From NCBI RefSeq assembly GCF_021474405.1, contig NZ_JAKEIO010000001.1, forward strand, positions 124,001 to 188,000: a stretch of 64,000 nt of DNA, written 5' to 3'. The notes beneath the pieces were generated by a model that made no database searches, was not told where the DNA came from, and saw only the letters and a program-made list of their open reading frames with translations. Of the stretch, positions 18,008 through 27,040 are shown in pieces. Every line of letters starts with the position of its first letter. Position 1 is the stretch's first letter. A program made the position numbers and the translations under genes. The DNA comes from [Streptosporangium] indianense. Lineage in GTDB: Bacteria > Actinomycetota > Actinomycetes > Streptomycetales > Streptomycetaceae.

Positions 18008-19084
18008 TCACGCCGCGGCCGGTTCCCGCTCCAGCAGTCGTCTGATGTCCCGTACCGCCGCGCGTCCGGCCCGGTTGGCTCCGATGGTGCTGGCCGAGGG
18101 GCCGTAGCCGACGAGGTGGACGCGCGGGTCGGCCGCCGCGTGCGTGCCTTCCATGCGGATGCCGCCGCCGGGGGCGCGCAGCCGGAGCGGGGCGAGGTGG
18201 TCGATGGCGGCGCGGAAGCCGGTGGCCCAGAGGATGACGTCGGCGTCGATGTGACGCCCGTCGTCCCACTCCACGCCGGTGGGTGTGATCCGGTCGAACA
18301 TCGGCTGCCGGTCGAGCACCCCGTCCTCGATGCCCTGCCTGATCGCGTCGTTGAGCGGCAGCCCGGTGACCGAGACGACGCTGCGGGGCGGCAGGCCCTG
18401 CCGTACCCGTTCCTCGACGAGCGCGACCGCCGCGCGGCCCGCCTCCTCGTCGAAGGGCCCCTCACGGAAGACGGGCGGGCGCCGCGTCACCCAGGTGGTG
18501 GCCGCCGCGTACGAGGCGATCTCCAGCAGGTGCTGGGTCCCCGAGGCGCCGCCGCCCACCACCACGACCCGCCGCCCGGCGAACTCCTCGGGGCCGGGGT
18601 ACTGCGCGGTGTGCAACTGCCGTCCCCGGAACGTCTCCTGGCCCGGATAGCGCGGCCAGAACGGCCGGTCCCAGGTGCCGGTCGCGTTGATCAGCGCCCG
18701 CGTCGACCACACGCCGTCCGAGGTCTCCACGAGCAGCCTCCCGCCGGACCCCTCGCGCACGGTCCGCACGTCCACCGGCCGCCTGACCCGCAGGTCGAAG
18801 GTGCGCTCGTAGCGGGCGAAGTACTCACCGATCACCTCGGCGGACGGCCGCAGCGGGTCCGCGTCCGTCAGTTCCATGCCCGGCAGCGCGTGCATCCCGT
18901 GCACCTTGCCGTACGTCAGCGACGGCCAGCGGAACTGCCAGGCGCCGCCGGGGCCGGGGGAGTGGTCCAGCACGACGAAGTCGCGGTCCGGCTCGAAACC
19001 CGACCGCCGCAGGTGATGGGCGGCGGCCAGACCGGCCTGACCCGCGCCTATGACGACCACGTCGACCTCGCGTGTGTTGTTCAC
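18008..19084 (-). CDS. Flavin-containing monooxygenase-like NAD(P)/FAD oxidoreductase
   Basis: A 358-residue flavoprotein. GTG 19084 (MNNTREVDVVVIGAGQAG) places the FAD-binding GxGxxG at residues 12-17; the frame extends further upstream to 19225, but that part is not protein-like. A second Rossmann motif, VVVGGGASGTQH, lies near residue 165 for NADPH. ILWATGF, near 300, is the FMO/BVMO-type ATG motif. WQFRWPSLTYGKVHGMHALPG near 55 is typical of this actinobacterial subgroup. The natural substrate is unknown; similar proteins hydroxylate amines, sulfides or ketones. It is divergent from YjbQ. Confidence 0.85.
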   Translation of the reverse strand: MNNTREVDVVVIGAGQAGLAAAHHLRRSGFEPDRDFVVLDHSPGPGGAWQFRWPSLTYGKVHGMHALPGMELTDADPLRPSAEVIGEYFARYERTFDLRVRRPVDVRTVREGSGGRLLVETSDGVWSTRALINATGTWDRPFWPRYPGQETFRGRQLHTAQYPGPEEFAGRRVVVVGGGASGTQHLLEIASYAAATTWVTRRPPVFREGPFDEEAGRAAVALVEERVRQGLPPRSVVSVTGLPLNDAIRQGIEDGVLDRQPMFDRITPTGVEWDDGRHIDADVILWATGFRAAIDHLAPLRLRAPGGGIRMEGTHAAADPRVHLVGYGPSASTIGANRAGRAAVRDIRRLLEREPAAA

Positions 19085-19219
19085 ATTTCTACTAACCGGT
19101 GCGGGGTCGTGGATCTTCCCGTGCCGGACTTCCCGTCGGGGCGGCCGTGACCGGTTCGTGGCTCCGATCGAGTGGGCTCCTCCGTCGGGGGTCGAAAGGC
19201 GATCCCGGCCCACCCTGGT

Positions 19220-19342
19220 GATCATGATCAGTACGGACGTCGTCGCCGACGGCCAGGAGGTCCCGACCTGCTCGCCCGGGCGGTCACCGCGGTCGCGACC
19301 CCCGGCAACGTCTACGACGGCTCGGTCGTCACCAGGCCGTGA
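19220..19342 (+). pseudogene. Possible C-terminal gene fragment with a frameshift
   Basis: Inside the 378-bp spacer between the FMO-like gene and yjbQ, one frame reads STDVVADGQEVP. After a 1-nt shift near 19262 the next frame reads DLLARAVTAVATPGNVYDGSV to a TGA at 19342. Both halves have G or C at almost every third position, as real genes here do. No family recognised. The remainder of the spacer (19085-19219 and 19343-19462) shows nothing else I can name. Confidence 0.3.
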
Positions 19343-19462
19343 CGCCCCCGGCCCCTGCCCGGCGGGCGGGAGTCCCTGGCGGTCGTCTCACGGGCAGGTG
19401 GCAGGGCGCGCCGACGCGGAGCCCGGCACGGGGCGGTCCGGCGCGTGCGTCAGGATGGGAGC

Positions 19463-19885
19463 ATGTCAGATGTCTTCACCACCCGAGTCCTGAACGTCAG
19501 CACCGGTGCCGCGGAGCGGGTCCTCGACATCACCGGGGACTGTGAGTCCTTCCTGCGTGAGGCGGCCGCCGGCCGGGACGGCCTCCTCAATGTCTTCGTG
19601 CCGCATGCGACGGCCGGCATCGCCGTCCTGGAGACCGGCGCGGGCAGCGACGACGACCTCCTGGCCGCCCTGCACACCCTGCTGCCCGCCGACGACCGCT
19701 GGCAGCACCGCCACGGCAGCCCCGGCCACGGCCGCGACCACGTGCTGCCCGCCCTCGTCCCGCCGCACGCCACCCTGCCCGTGCTGGGCGGCCGGCTGGA
19801 GCTCGGCACCTGGCAGTCGGTGTGCCTGGTGGACACCAACAAGGACAATCCGGAACGCAAGGTGCGCCTGAGCTTCCTGGGGTGA
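19463..19885 (+). CDS. yjbQ: YjbQ family (UPF0047) protein
   Basis: A 140-residue single-domain protein of normal length. The conserved core is VFVPHATAGIAVLET (about 43-57), then the metal/ligand region HRHGSPGHGRDHVLP (about 80-94), and LGGRLELGTWQSVCLVD near 115, which matches the family pattern LxLGTWQ. Members form trimers and have been linked to secondary thiamine-phosphate synthase activity; the in vivo role is unsettled. ATG 19463 follows GGGAG. Confidence 0.88.
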   Translation: MSDVFTTRVLNVSTGAAERVLDITGDCESFLREAAAGRDGLLNVFVPHATAGIAVLETGAGSDDDLLAALHTLLPADDRWQHRHGSPGHGRDHVLPALVPPHATLPVLGGRLELGTWQSVCLVDTNKDNPERKVRLSFLG

Positions 19886-19940
19886 GCACGGCGGTGCCGC
19901 CCTGCCCTCGGTCACGGCCCCGTATGCCCCGAGCATGCCG

Positions 19941-19968
19941 TGACGCCCGCCCGTAATGCCCGTATTCT
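19941..19968 (+). promoter_or_regulatory. Candidate promoter of the AcoR-GAF/SpoIIE gene
   Basis: TGACGC (19941-19946) and TATTCT (19963-19968) are 16 bp apart and lie 48 bp upstream of the GTG at 20017. The -10 is a good match, the -35 partial. Sequence only. Confidence 0.3.
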
Positions 19969-20016
19969 CATCAATGCCAGATTCTCTTCCCGAGCTGCGG
20001 ATTTCCGCGGGCACAA

Positions 20017-22968
20017 GTGAGGCGAAGCGTGGTCCGGTCCGGCGAGGAACCCAGGCCGGCGGGACGTGCGACGGACGGCACGGGACCCGCCAGTCTGCGT
20101 GAGCTCTTCTTCCAGGGCGAGCCCGTCGAAACGGGCGTGCGGACGTCCATCCTGAACTCGTGGCGGCGCTGCCGGGCCCTGGGGTTGTCGCCGGACACGT
20201 TCGACCTGCCCTACCGGGAGGACTTCGATCCGGGCGGACGTATCGTCCGGGCCGCCGAGCCGGTGCTCGACCGGCTGCAGTCCACGTTCGCCGGCAGCCA
20301 GGTCAACATCTCGGTCGCCGACGCCGAAGGGACGGTCCTGCTGCGCCGCTTCGGTGACCCGGCGATGACCCGGAGCCTGCCGGACCTCCAGGTCGTCCCG
20401 GGGTTCGTGTTCGCCGAGCGGGTCGCCGGCACCAACGGCATCGGGCTCGCCCTGGCGGAGCGGCAGCTCATCCGTGTCCACGGCGCCGAGCACTTCGCCG
20501 AGCGCTCCCAGCAGAACGCCTGCGTCGCGATGCCCGTGAGGGACCCGCTCAGCGGCCGCATCGAAGGCGTCCTGTGCTTCGGATACCCCCGCTCCGTCGA
20601 CCGGCCCGCGCTGGGCGTCGCCATCCGCCGGGCCGCCGCGGGCATCGAACGACGGCTCCTCGGGCAGAGTTCCGCGCGCGAACAGGCCCTGCTGCGGACG
20701 TACCTGGCCACCGGAGCGGGGACCGCCGGTCCGCACCGCGGCGTGGCGTTGGACGCCCTGGCGAACGCATTCCCTCCCCGTGACCAGGAGATCCTCCAGG
20801 AACGGGCCGCCGAGCTGATCGCCGGCGCGCAGCATGGCGCGATCGAGGTGACCCTGCCCGACGGCCGGCGGGTGACGCTGGTGAGCCGCCCGGTGTCGAG
20901 CGGATCCGGGGTGCGGGGCATCGCCATCGAGGCCGTGCTGTCCGGCTTGCCCGCCGGGGAACCGCTCGTGATACCGCGCCAGACGGACGAGCCGTCCGGC
21001 CTCACCGCCCCCGCGGTCCCGCTGTCCGCCACGCGCGCGGCGCTCACCCTGCCGACCGGGCACCTCGACGCTTCCCCTGGCCCGGCCGTGACGGCCCGCT
21101 CGGACGGCGCGGCGGTGGGGCCCGGCGCAACGGACGGGCAGGGTCCGGCCGAGCCCGGTGCCGCCGTCGCGGCCGTCGAGGTCCGCAGCGATTCCGAGCC
21201 CGGTGGAGCCCTCGCGGCCGGTGGCGGCGGGCGCGCCGCGGGCGGGCAGCCCGAGGACGCCGTCGCGGCCCGGGGGCTGGTGATGCTGGGGGAGCCGCAG
21301 GTCGGGGCCTACGCCCTCGCCGCGCGCCGGCGTCTGGAGCTGCTGTCCGAGGCCAGCACCCGCATCGGCACCACCCTGGACGTGCGCCGCACCGCCGAGG
21401 AACTGGCCGAGACCGCGGTCCCCGGACTGGCCGACTTCATCACCATCGACCTGCCCGACGCCGTGCTGCGCGGCGAGGAGGCCGCCGACCCGCTCGCCGA
21501 CCTGCGCCGCACGGTCGTCCACGGCGTCCGCGAGGGCCTGCCCTTCACCCCGCCCGGCAAGCGCATCGGCTTCGGTCCCGCCACGCCCCAGCTGCGCTGC
21601 CTCGGCAGCCGCGAGGCCGTGCTGGAACCGGACTTGAGGGCCGCCGCGGGCTGGCTCGCCCAGGACCCCGAATACACCGCACGCCTGCTGGCCCACGTGC
21701 ACTCCCTCATCGCGGTGCCCCTGCTCGCCCGCGGTGTCGTCCTGGGCGTCGCCACCTTCTACCGCTCGGGCGGCGTCTTCGGCGACGACGACCGCTCCCT
21801 CGCCCAGGAACTCGCCTCCCGCGCCGCCCTGTCCATCGACAACGCCCGGCGCTACACCCACGAACGCACCATGGTCCTGGCCCTCCAGCGCCGGCTCCTC
21901 CCGCACGGCCTGCCCGACCAGGACGCCGTCGAGGTCGCCCACCGCTACCTGCCGGCCGAGTCGGACGTGGGCGGCGACTGGTACGACGTCATCCCCCTGC
22001 CCGGCGCGCGCATCGGTCTCCTGGTCGGGGACGTCGTCGGCCACGGCATGCTCTCCGCGGCCACCATGGGCCGGCTGCGCACCGCGGCCCGCAGCTTCGC
22101 CGAGCTGGACTTCCCGCCGGACGAGGTCCTCACCCACCTGGACAATCTCGTGGGCCGCCTCGACCGGGAGGACCCCGACGGCCAGGGCGTCGGCGTCATC
22201 GGCGCGACGTGCCTCTACGCCGTCTACGACCCGGCGGACCAGCGGTGCCTGATGGCCCGCGCCGGTCATCCGCCCCCCGCGCTCGTCCGCCCCGACGGCA
22301 CCGTGACCTACCCCGACCTGCCGGCCGGGCCGCCGCTCGGGCTCGGGGGCCTGCCCTTCGACGCCGTCGAGGTCGACCTTTCCGAGGGCAGCCAGCTGGT
22401 GCTGTACACCGACGGGCTCATCGAGGACCGGCACCGTGACGTCGACGTGGTCCTGGAGCAGCTGCGCCAGGCCCTGGCCCATCCCGAGCGCGCCCCCGAG
22501 GAGACCTGCCAGGTCGTCCTGGACACCGTGGCGCCCGCGCACCCGCACGACGACATCGCCCTGCTCGTCGCCCGTGTCCACGCCCTGGACCCCGGCCGGA
22601 TCGCCTCCTGGGAGCTGACCGCCGACCCGGCCCTCGTCGGCGAGGTCCGGGCGGCCGCCGTGCGGTGGCTGTCCGACCGGGGGCTCGACGAGACCGCGTT
22701 CGCCGCGGAGCTGATCCTCAGCGAGCTGATCACCAACGCCGTCCGGCACGGCGCCGCGCCCATCCGCGTGCGGCTCCTCTACGGCCGGACCCTGATCTGC
22801 GAGGTCTCCGACGCCAGCAACACCGCGCCGCACCTGCGCCGCGCGGCCAGTACCGACGAGGGCGGGCGTGGCCTGTTCCTGGTCGCGCAGCTGTCGCAGA
22901 GCTGGGGGACCCGCTACCTGCCCGAGGGCAAGGTCATCTGGGCCGAGTGCGAGCTCGACGCGGCGTGA
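20017..22968 (+). CDS. AcoR-type GAF / GAF / SpoIIE PP2C phosphatase / HATPase multidomain regulator
   Basis: A 983-residue cytoplasmic regulator. Residues about 40-215 match the N-terminus of AcoR-like sigma-54 activators: ILNSWRRCRALGLSP, then a GAF with VPGFVFAERVAGTNGIGLAL. A Pro/Ala/Gly linker covers about 320-430. A second GAF is near 440-605 and a SpoIIE-type PP2C near 620-830, with metal motifs GGDWYDV (near 652) and GDVVGHG. The last 130 residues are an RsbW-like HATPase with ELITNAVRHG and DEGGRGLFLV. It probably dephosphorylates an anti-anti-sigma factor and also acts as its kinase, in response to a bound ligand. GTG 20017 is the start; GTG 20029 is possible. Confidence 0.9.
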   Translation: MRRSVVRSGEEPRPAGRATDGTGPASLRELFFQGEPVETGVRTSILNSWRRCRALGLSPDTFDLPYREDFDPGGRIVRAAEPVLDRLQSTFAGSQVNISVADAEGTVLLRRFGDPAMTRSLPDLQVVPGFVFAERVAGTNGIGLALAERQLIRVHGAEHFAERSQQNACVAMPVRDPLSGRIEGVLCFGYPRSVDRPALGVAIRRAAAGIERRLLGQSSAREQALLRTYLATGAGTAGPHRGVALDALANAFPPRDQEILQERAAELIAGAQHGAIEVTLPDGRRVTLVSRPVSSGSGVRGIAIEAVLSGLPAGEPLVIPRQTDEPSGLTAPAVPLSATRAALTLPTGHLDASPGPAVTARSDGAAVGPGATDGQGPAEPGAAVAAVEVRSDSEPGGALAAGGGGRAAGGQPEDAVAARGLVMLGEPQVGAYALAARRRLELLSEASTRIGTTLDVRRTAEELAETAVPGLADFITIDLPDAVLRGEEAADPLADLRRTVVHGVREGLPFTPPGKRIGFGPATPQLRCLGSREAVLEPDLRAAAGWLAQDPEYTARLLAHVHSLIAVPLLARGVVLGVATFYRSGGVFGDDDRSLAQELASRAALSIDNARRYTHERTMVLALQRRLLPHGLPDQDAVEVAHRYLPAESDVGGDWYDVIPLPGARIGLLVGDVVGHGMLSAATMGRLRTAARSFAELDFPPDEVLTHLDNLVGRLDREDPDGQGVGVIGATCLYAVYDPADQRCLMARAGHPPPALVRPDGTVTYPDLPAGPPLGLGGLPFDAVEVDLSEGSQLVLYTDGLIEDRHRDVDVVLEQLRQALAHPERAPEETCQVVLDTVAPAHPHDDIALLVARVHALDPGRIASWELTADPALVGEVRAAAVRWLSDRGLDETAFAAELILSELITNAVRHGAAPIRVRLLYGRTLICEVSDASNTAPHLRRAASTDEGGRGLFLVAQLSQSWGTRYLPEGKVIWAECELDAA

Positions 22969-23053
22969 GACGAGCCCGGCCCGACGACCGGGAGGCCCCC
23001 GGACGCCGCGGCAGGCTGGTGCTGCATCAGGCCGGAAAATGCCCTAAATGCTG

Positions 23054-23066
23054 TAATTTGATCGCG
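23054..23066 (+). promoter_or_regulatory. Candidate -10 element for a leaderless sugar-ABC transcript
   Basis: TAATTT at 23054-23059 in an unusually AT-rich 25-bp stretch, 6 nt before the GTG at 23066. No Shine-Dalgarno is present, so a leaderless start fits. No good -35 seen. Confidence 0.4.
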
Positions 23067-24616
23067 TGCGCGACGTTCCCGACACGCCCCCGGAGACGGC
23101 TTCACCCTTCGGGCCGGAACCCCTGGTCCGGATCCGCGGACTCAGCAAGCGGTTCGGCGGCACCGTCGCGCTGGCCGGAGCCGACCTGGACGTCCACCCC
23201 GGCAGCGTCCTGGCCCTCCTCGGGCCCAACGGGGCCGGGAAGTCCACACTCATCAAGATCCTCGCCGGTGTCCACCACGCCGAAGCGGGGCAGGTCACCG
23301 TCGCCGGAGAACCCCTGGGCAGCCCCACCGCCACCCGGGCCATGTCGTTCATCCACCAGGACCTCGGGCTCGTGGAGTGGATGACGGTCGCCGAGAACAT
23401 CGCCCTGACCGCCGGGTACGGGCGCCGGTCGGGGCTGATCTCCTGGCGGCGCACCCGCGCGCGCAGCGTCGAGGCCCTGCGCGTCGTCGCCGCACACCTC
23501 GATCCGGACGCGCAGGTCTTCGACCTCTCACCGGCCGACCACTCCCTGGTGGCGATCGCCCGGGCCCTGGCGGCACGCGCCCGGCTCATCGTCCTCGACG
23601 AGCCGACCGCCCGCCTGCCCGCCGCGGACTGCGCCCGGCTCTTCCGCGTCCTGCACGACCTGCGCGACCGCGGACACGCGATCCTCTACGTCAGCCACCG
23701 CCTGGACGAGGTCTACCGGGTCGCCGACACCTTCGCCGTCCTGCGCGACGGCCGGCTCGTCCGCCACGGCCGGCTCGCCGGCCGCAGCCCCGAGCGGCTG
23801 GTCCGCGACATCGTCGGCGAGACGGACGAACCGGCTGCCCACCGGCCCGCCGGCGCGGCGGACCGGGCAGCCCCCGTCCTGACCCTCGACGGCGTGCGCA
23901 CCGCCCGGGCCGGGCCCGTGAGCCTCGCCCTCGCCGCCGGGGAAGTCCTCGGGCTGGTCGGCCTGTCCGACGCCGGACACATGGACCTCGGCCGCGCCCT
24001 CGCCGGCGCCCGCCCCTTCCTGGAGGGACGAGCCGTGCTGCACGGGCGGCCGTACCGGCCCCGCACCGTCGCGCAGGCCGTCGGCCGCGGAGTCGGTCTG
24101 GTGCCGGGCGACCGGCTGCGTGAGGGCTGCTTCGCCGAGCTGACCGTGCGGGAGAACCTCCTGGCCGACCCGCGGGCGGGAGGTGGATCCGCACCGCGCT
24201 GGATCGGCCCCCGTGGCGAACGCGCCCGGGCCGAGGCCCTGCTCGACCGCTTCTCGGTGCGCCCCCGCGACACCGAGACGCCCGTCGCCACCCTGTCCGG
24301 CGGCAACCAGCAGAAGGTCGTGCTCGGCCGCCGGCTGCGGACGGACCTGCGGCTGCTGATCCTGGAGGAGCCGACCGCGAGCGTCGACGTCGGCGCCAAG
24401 GCCGCGATCCATCTCCTGCTCCACGAGGCGCTGGACGCGGGCCTCGCGGTGCTGCTGCTGTCCACCGACTTCGAGGAGGTGGCGAGCGTGTGCCGTCGCA
24501 CACTGGTCTTCGTGCGGGGAACCGTGACGGCCGAGCTGAGCGGCCCCGCCCTCACCGTCGCCGGACTCACCCGGGCGGCCTCGGCCATGCCCCCGTCCCC
24601 GGCCGGGCGCCCGTGA
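23066..24616 (+). CDS. Sugar ABC importer, tandem ATP-binding protein (RbsA/MglA type)
   Basis: A 516-residue protein with two fused NBDs, the normal layout for carbohydrate (CUT2) importers. NBD1 has Walker [10 protein letters not shown] (about 54) and Walker [11 protein letters not shown], but the signature reads [18 protein letters not shown]2 has a degenerate Walker [11 protein letters not shown], the usual condition in this family, an intact [15 protein letters not shown], and Walker [11 protein letters not shown] with Glu in place of the expected Asp. One composite ATP site is thus complete and one is not. It is the first gene of a three-gene operon, and its TGA overlaps the permease GTG by 4 bp. 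Substrate likely a pentose, hexose or nucleoside; not determinable. Confidence 0.92.
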   Translation: MRDVPDTPPETASPFGPEPLVRIRGLSKRFGGTVALAGADLDVHPGSVLALLGPNGAGKSTLIKILAGVHHAEAGQVTVAGEPLGSPTATRAMSFIHQDLGLVEWMTVAENIALTAGYGRRSGLISWRRTRARSVEALRVVAAHLDPDAQVFDLSPADHSLVAIARALAARARLIVLDEPTARLPAADCARLFRVLHDLRDRGHAILYVSHRLDEVYRVADTFAVLRDGRLVRHGRLAGRSPERLVRDIVGETDEPAAHRPAGAADRAAPVLTLDGVRTARAGPVSLALAAGEVLGLVGLSDAGHMDLGRALAGARPFLEGRAVLHGRPYRPRTVAQAVGRGVGLVPGDRLREGCFAELTVRENLLADPRAGGGSAPRWIGPRGERARAEALLDRFSVRPRDTETPVATLSGGNQQKVVLGRRLRTDLRLLILEEPTASVDVGAKAAIHLLLHEALDAGLAVLLLSTDFEEVASVCRRTLVFVRGTVTAELSGPALTVAGLTRAASAMPPSPAGRP

Positions 24617-25671
24617 CACCCCCGCCCCGGCCGCGGCGCCGGCCCGGCGGCCACCACATCGGCGCCTATGGCCTGCTCGCCCTCACCGCCCTGCTCTACC
24701 TGGCCTTCTCCCTCGCCCTGCCGGACACCTTCCCCACGCTCGACACCCTCGACTCGATCCTCTCCAACCAGTCGATCCCGGCGGTCTTGGCGCTCGCCGC
24801 CATGGTGCCCGTCGTCACCGGAGCGTTCGACCTCTCCATCGGCTACGGCCTCGGCCTGGCCCATGTGATGGTGCTGCAGCTCATCGTCAACGAGGGCTGG
24901 CCCTGGCCGCTCGCCTGCCTCGCCGTGATCGCCGGAGGGCTGGTCGTGGGCGTCCTCAACGGCGTCGTCGTCGAGTTCGGCCGGATCGACTCCTTCATCG
25001 CCACCCTCGGCACCGGCAGCATGATGTACGCCGTGACCGGCTGGATCACCGACGGCGGCCGGATCGTGCCCGGGCCGCAGGGCCTGCCCCCGGCGTTCAC
25101 CGACCTCTACGACTCCTCCTTCCTCGGCCTCCCGGTGCCCGCCTTCTACGTGCTCGCCCTCGCGGCCGTTCTCTGGCTGGTGCTGGAGCGGCTGCCGCTC
25201 GGCCGGTACCTCTATGTCGTCGGGTCGAACCCGCGGGCCGCCGACCTCATGGGCGTCCCGACCCGCAGGTACACCGTCTACGCGTTCGCCGTCTCGGGCC
25301 TGATCGTCGGCTTCGCCGGTGTGCTGCTCGCCGCCCAGCAGCAGATCGGCAACCCGAGCGTCGGCCTCGACTATCTGCTGCCCGCCTTCGTCGGCGCCCT
25401 CCTCGGCTCCACGGCGATCAAGCCCGGTCGGCCCAACGCCCTCGGCACCGTCGTCGCCGTCGCCGTGCTGGCCGTCGGCCTCACCGGCATCGCCCAGCTC
25501 GGAGCCGAGTTCTGGACGGTCCCGCTGTTCAACGGCGGGACCCTGCTGATCGCCGTGGGTCTGGCCGGTTACGCCGCCCGCCGCCGGCTGAGCGGGGGCG
25601 CCGCGCGCGATACTCCCGCCGCGCCGCCCCCGTCCGCTCCCGCGCACCAGGGCGGCACCGGCCCGCCCTGA
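24613..25671 (+). CDS. Sugar ABC importer permease (CUT2/RbsC type)
   Basis: A 352-residue membrane protein with about ten hydrophobic segments. The start GTG 24613 overlaps the ATPase stop (GTGA); in-frame sequence further upstream is not protein-like. The family signature is clear: [26 protein letters not shown] (about 50-75). [22 protein letters not shown] (about 195-216) is the coupling motif facing the ATPase. The C-terminus is a short Pro/Ala-rich cytoplasmic tail. Together with the ATPase and the lipoprotein downstream it forms a complete importer. Confidence 0.92.
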   Translation: MTPPPRPRRRPGGHHIGAYGLLALTALLYLAFSLALPDTFPTLDTLDSILSNQSIPAVLALAAMVPVVTGAFDLSIGYGLGLAHVMVLQLIVNEGWPWPLACLAVIAGGLVVGVLNGVVVEFGRIDSFIATLGTGSMMYAVTGWITDGGRIVPGPQGLPPAFTDLYDSSFLGLPVPAFYVLALAAVLWLVLERLPLGRYLYVVGSNPRAADLMGVPTRRYTVYAFAVSGLIVGFAGVLLAAQQQIGNPSVGLDYLLPAFVGALLGSTAIKPGRPNALGTVVAVAVLAVGLTGIAQLGAEFWTVPLFNGGTLLIAVGLAGYAARRRLSGGAARDTPAAPPPSAPAHQGGTGPP

Positions 25672-25713
25672 CCCCCTGCAGGCCCCTCGCGTCAATCCCT
25701 CACTGGAGCTCCC

Positions 25714-26877
25714 GTGCACCACACCCGCAAGGCCGCCCCCGCCGTGCGCACCGCGCGGCTCGCCTCCTGCGCCCTGCTGGCCACCGCCGCCGTCCTCACC
25801 GGCTGCGAACGCGGCTCCTCCGACGAGGCTGACGAGACCACCACGGGCCCGAGCGGCTGCCCCGCCGTCCACGCCCGGGCCCGGGACGCCGTCACCCGGG
25901 CGGAGCGGACCGACATCCCCTGGGGAGGGCCCACCAGCGGCCCCACGGCGGTGTCCGGCAAGAACCTCGTCTACGTCGCCCAGACCATGACGAACCCCGG
26001 TGTCGCGGGCGCGGCGAACGGAGTACGGGACGCCGCCCGGGCCATCGGGTGGGACGTCCGGGTGATCGACGGCGGCGGCACCCCGGCCGGCATCCAGGCG
26101 GCCATGAGCGAAGCCGTCTCCCTGCGGCCCTCGGGCATCGTCATCGGCGGGTTCGACCCCGACTCGACGGCCCAGCAGACCGCCCGGGCCGCCGCACAGG
26201 GCATCCCGCTCATCGGCTGGCACGCGGTCCCCGACCCGGGCCCCAGCCGCCGGCCCGACCTCTTCACCAACGTCACCACCCGGGTCCGGGACGTGGCCCG
26301 CATCAGCGCACAGTGGATCATCTCGGACTCCGACGGCCGTGCCGGGGTCGTGCTCATCACCGACGCGTCGATCCCCTTCGCGCGCAACAAGTCCGACCTG
26401 ATCCGCAAGGAACTGGCCGCCTGTCAGGGGGTGCGGCTGCTCTCCGTGGAGAACATCCCGATCCCCGACGCGAGCAGCCGCACCCCCCGGGAGATCTCCT
26501 CCCTGCTCTCCCGCTTCCAGGACCGCTGGACGCACTCCGTGGCCATCAATGATTTGTACTTCGCCGACGCCGCCCCCGCCTTCCGCGCCGCCGGTGAGAA
26601 GGGCTCCGGCCCGCCCTTCAACATCGGGGCCGGCGACGGCGACCCGTCCGCCTTCCAGCGCATCAACAGCAGGCAGTACCAGGCCGCGACCGTGCCCGAG
26701 CCGCTGTCCCTCCAGGGCTGGCAGATCGTCGACGAGTTCAACCGCGCCTTCTCCGGCCGCCCGGACAGCGGGTACGTGCCCCCCGTGCACATCGCCACCG
26801 CCGGCAACAGCGAAGGCGCCACCGCCTGGGACCCCTCGGGATATCGGGAGGCCTACCGGAAGATCTGGGGCAAGTGA
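25714..26877 (+). CDS. Sugar ABC importer substrate-binding lipoprotein
   Basis: A 387-residue periplasmic-binding-protein-like lipoprotein. The signal peptide ends with lipobox VLTGC near residue 30. The mature part has the type I PBP fold: YVAQTMTNPGVAGAANGVRDAARAIGWDVRVIDGGG (about 88-125, partly quoted motif), QAAMSEAVSLRPSGIVIGGF, and DGRAGVVLITDASIPFAR. GTG 25714 is preceded by GGAG. It follows the permease by 42 bp in the same operon. The ligand cannot be told from sequence; the family binds ribose, galactose, autoinducer-2 and similar sugars. Confidence 0.9.
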   Translation: MHHTRKAAPAVRTARLASCALLATAAVLTGCERGSSDEADETTTGPSGCPAVHARARDAVTRAERTDIPWGGPTSGPTAVSGKNLVYVAQTMTNPGVAGAANGVRDAARAIGWDVRVIDGGGTPAGIQAAMSEAVSLRPSGIVIGGFDPDSTAQQTARAAAQGIPLIGWHAVPDPGPSRRPDLFTNVTTRVRDVARISAQWIISDSDGRAGVVLITDASIPFARNKSDLIRKELAACQGVRLLSVENIPIPDASSRTPREISSLLSRFQDRWTHSVAINDLYFADAAPAFRAAGEKGSGPPFNIGAGDGDPSAFQRINSRQYQAATVPEPLSLQGWQIVDEFNRAFSGRPDSGYVPPVHIATAGNSEGATAWDPSGYREAYRKIWGK

Positions 26878-27040
26878 CGGGTCGTCAGGCTCAGATCCTT
26901 TCACGGAACGTGCACGAAACCCCGGAGTCCCTTTAACTTTCAAACGCTACTGTCGCGTCATTCGAGTGGCCGCCGGGGGTCGACCGAGCGGGGCCCGCGG
27001 CGGCCCTCGCTCCCCCCCCACGAGGTACAGGAGACTCGGT

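Noticed and set aside
19912..22833. Minus-strand open frame of over 900 codons
   Set aside because: Antisense to the SpoIIE phosphatase, whose motifs are all present; the product is low-complexity Gly/Arg/Asp.
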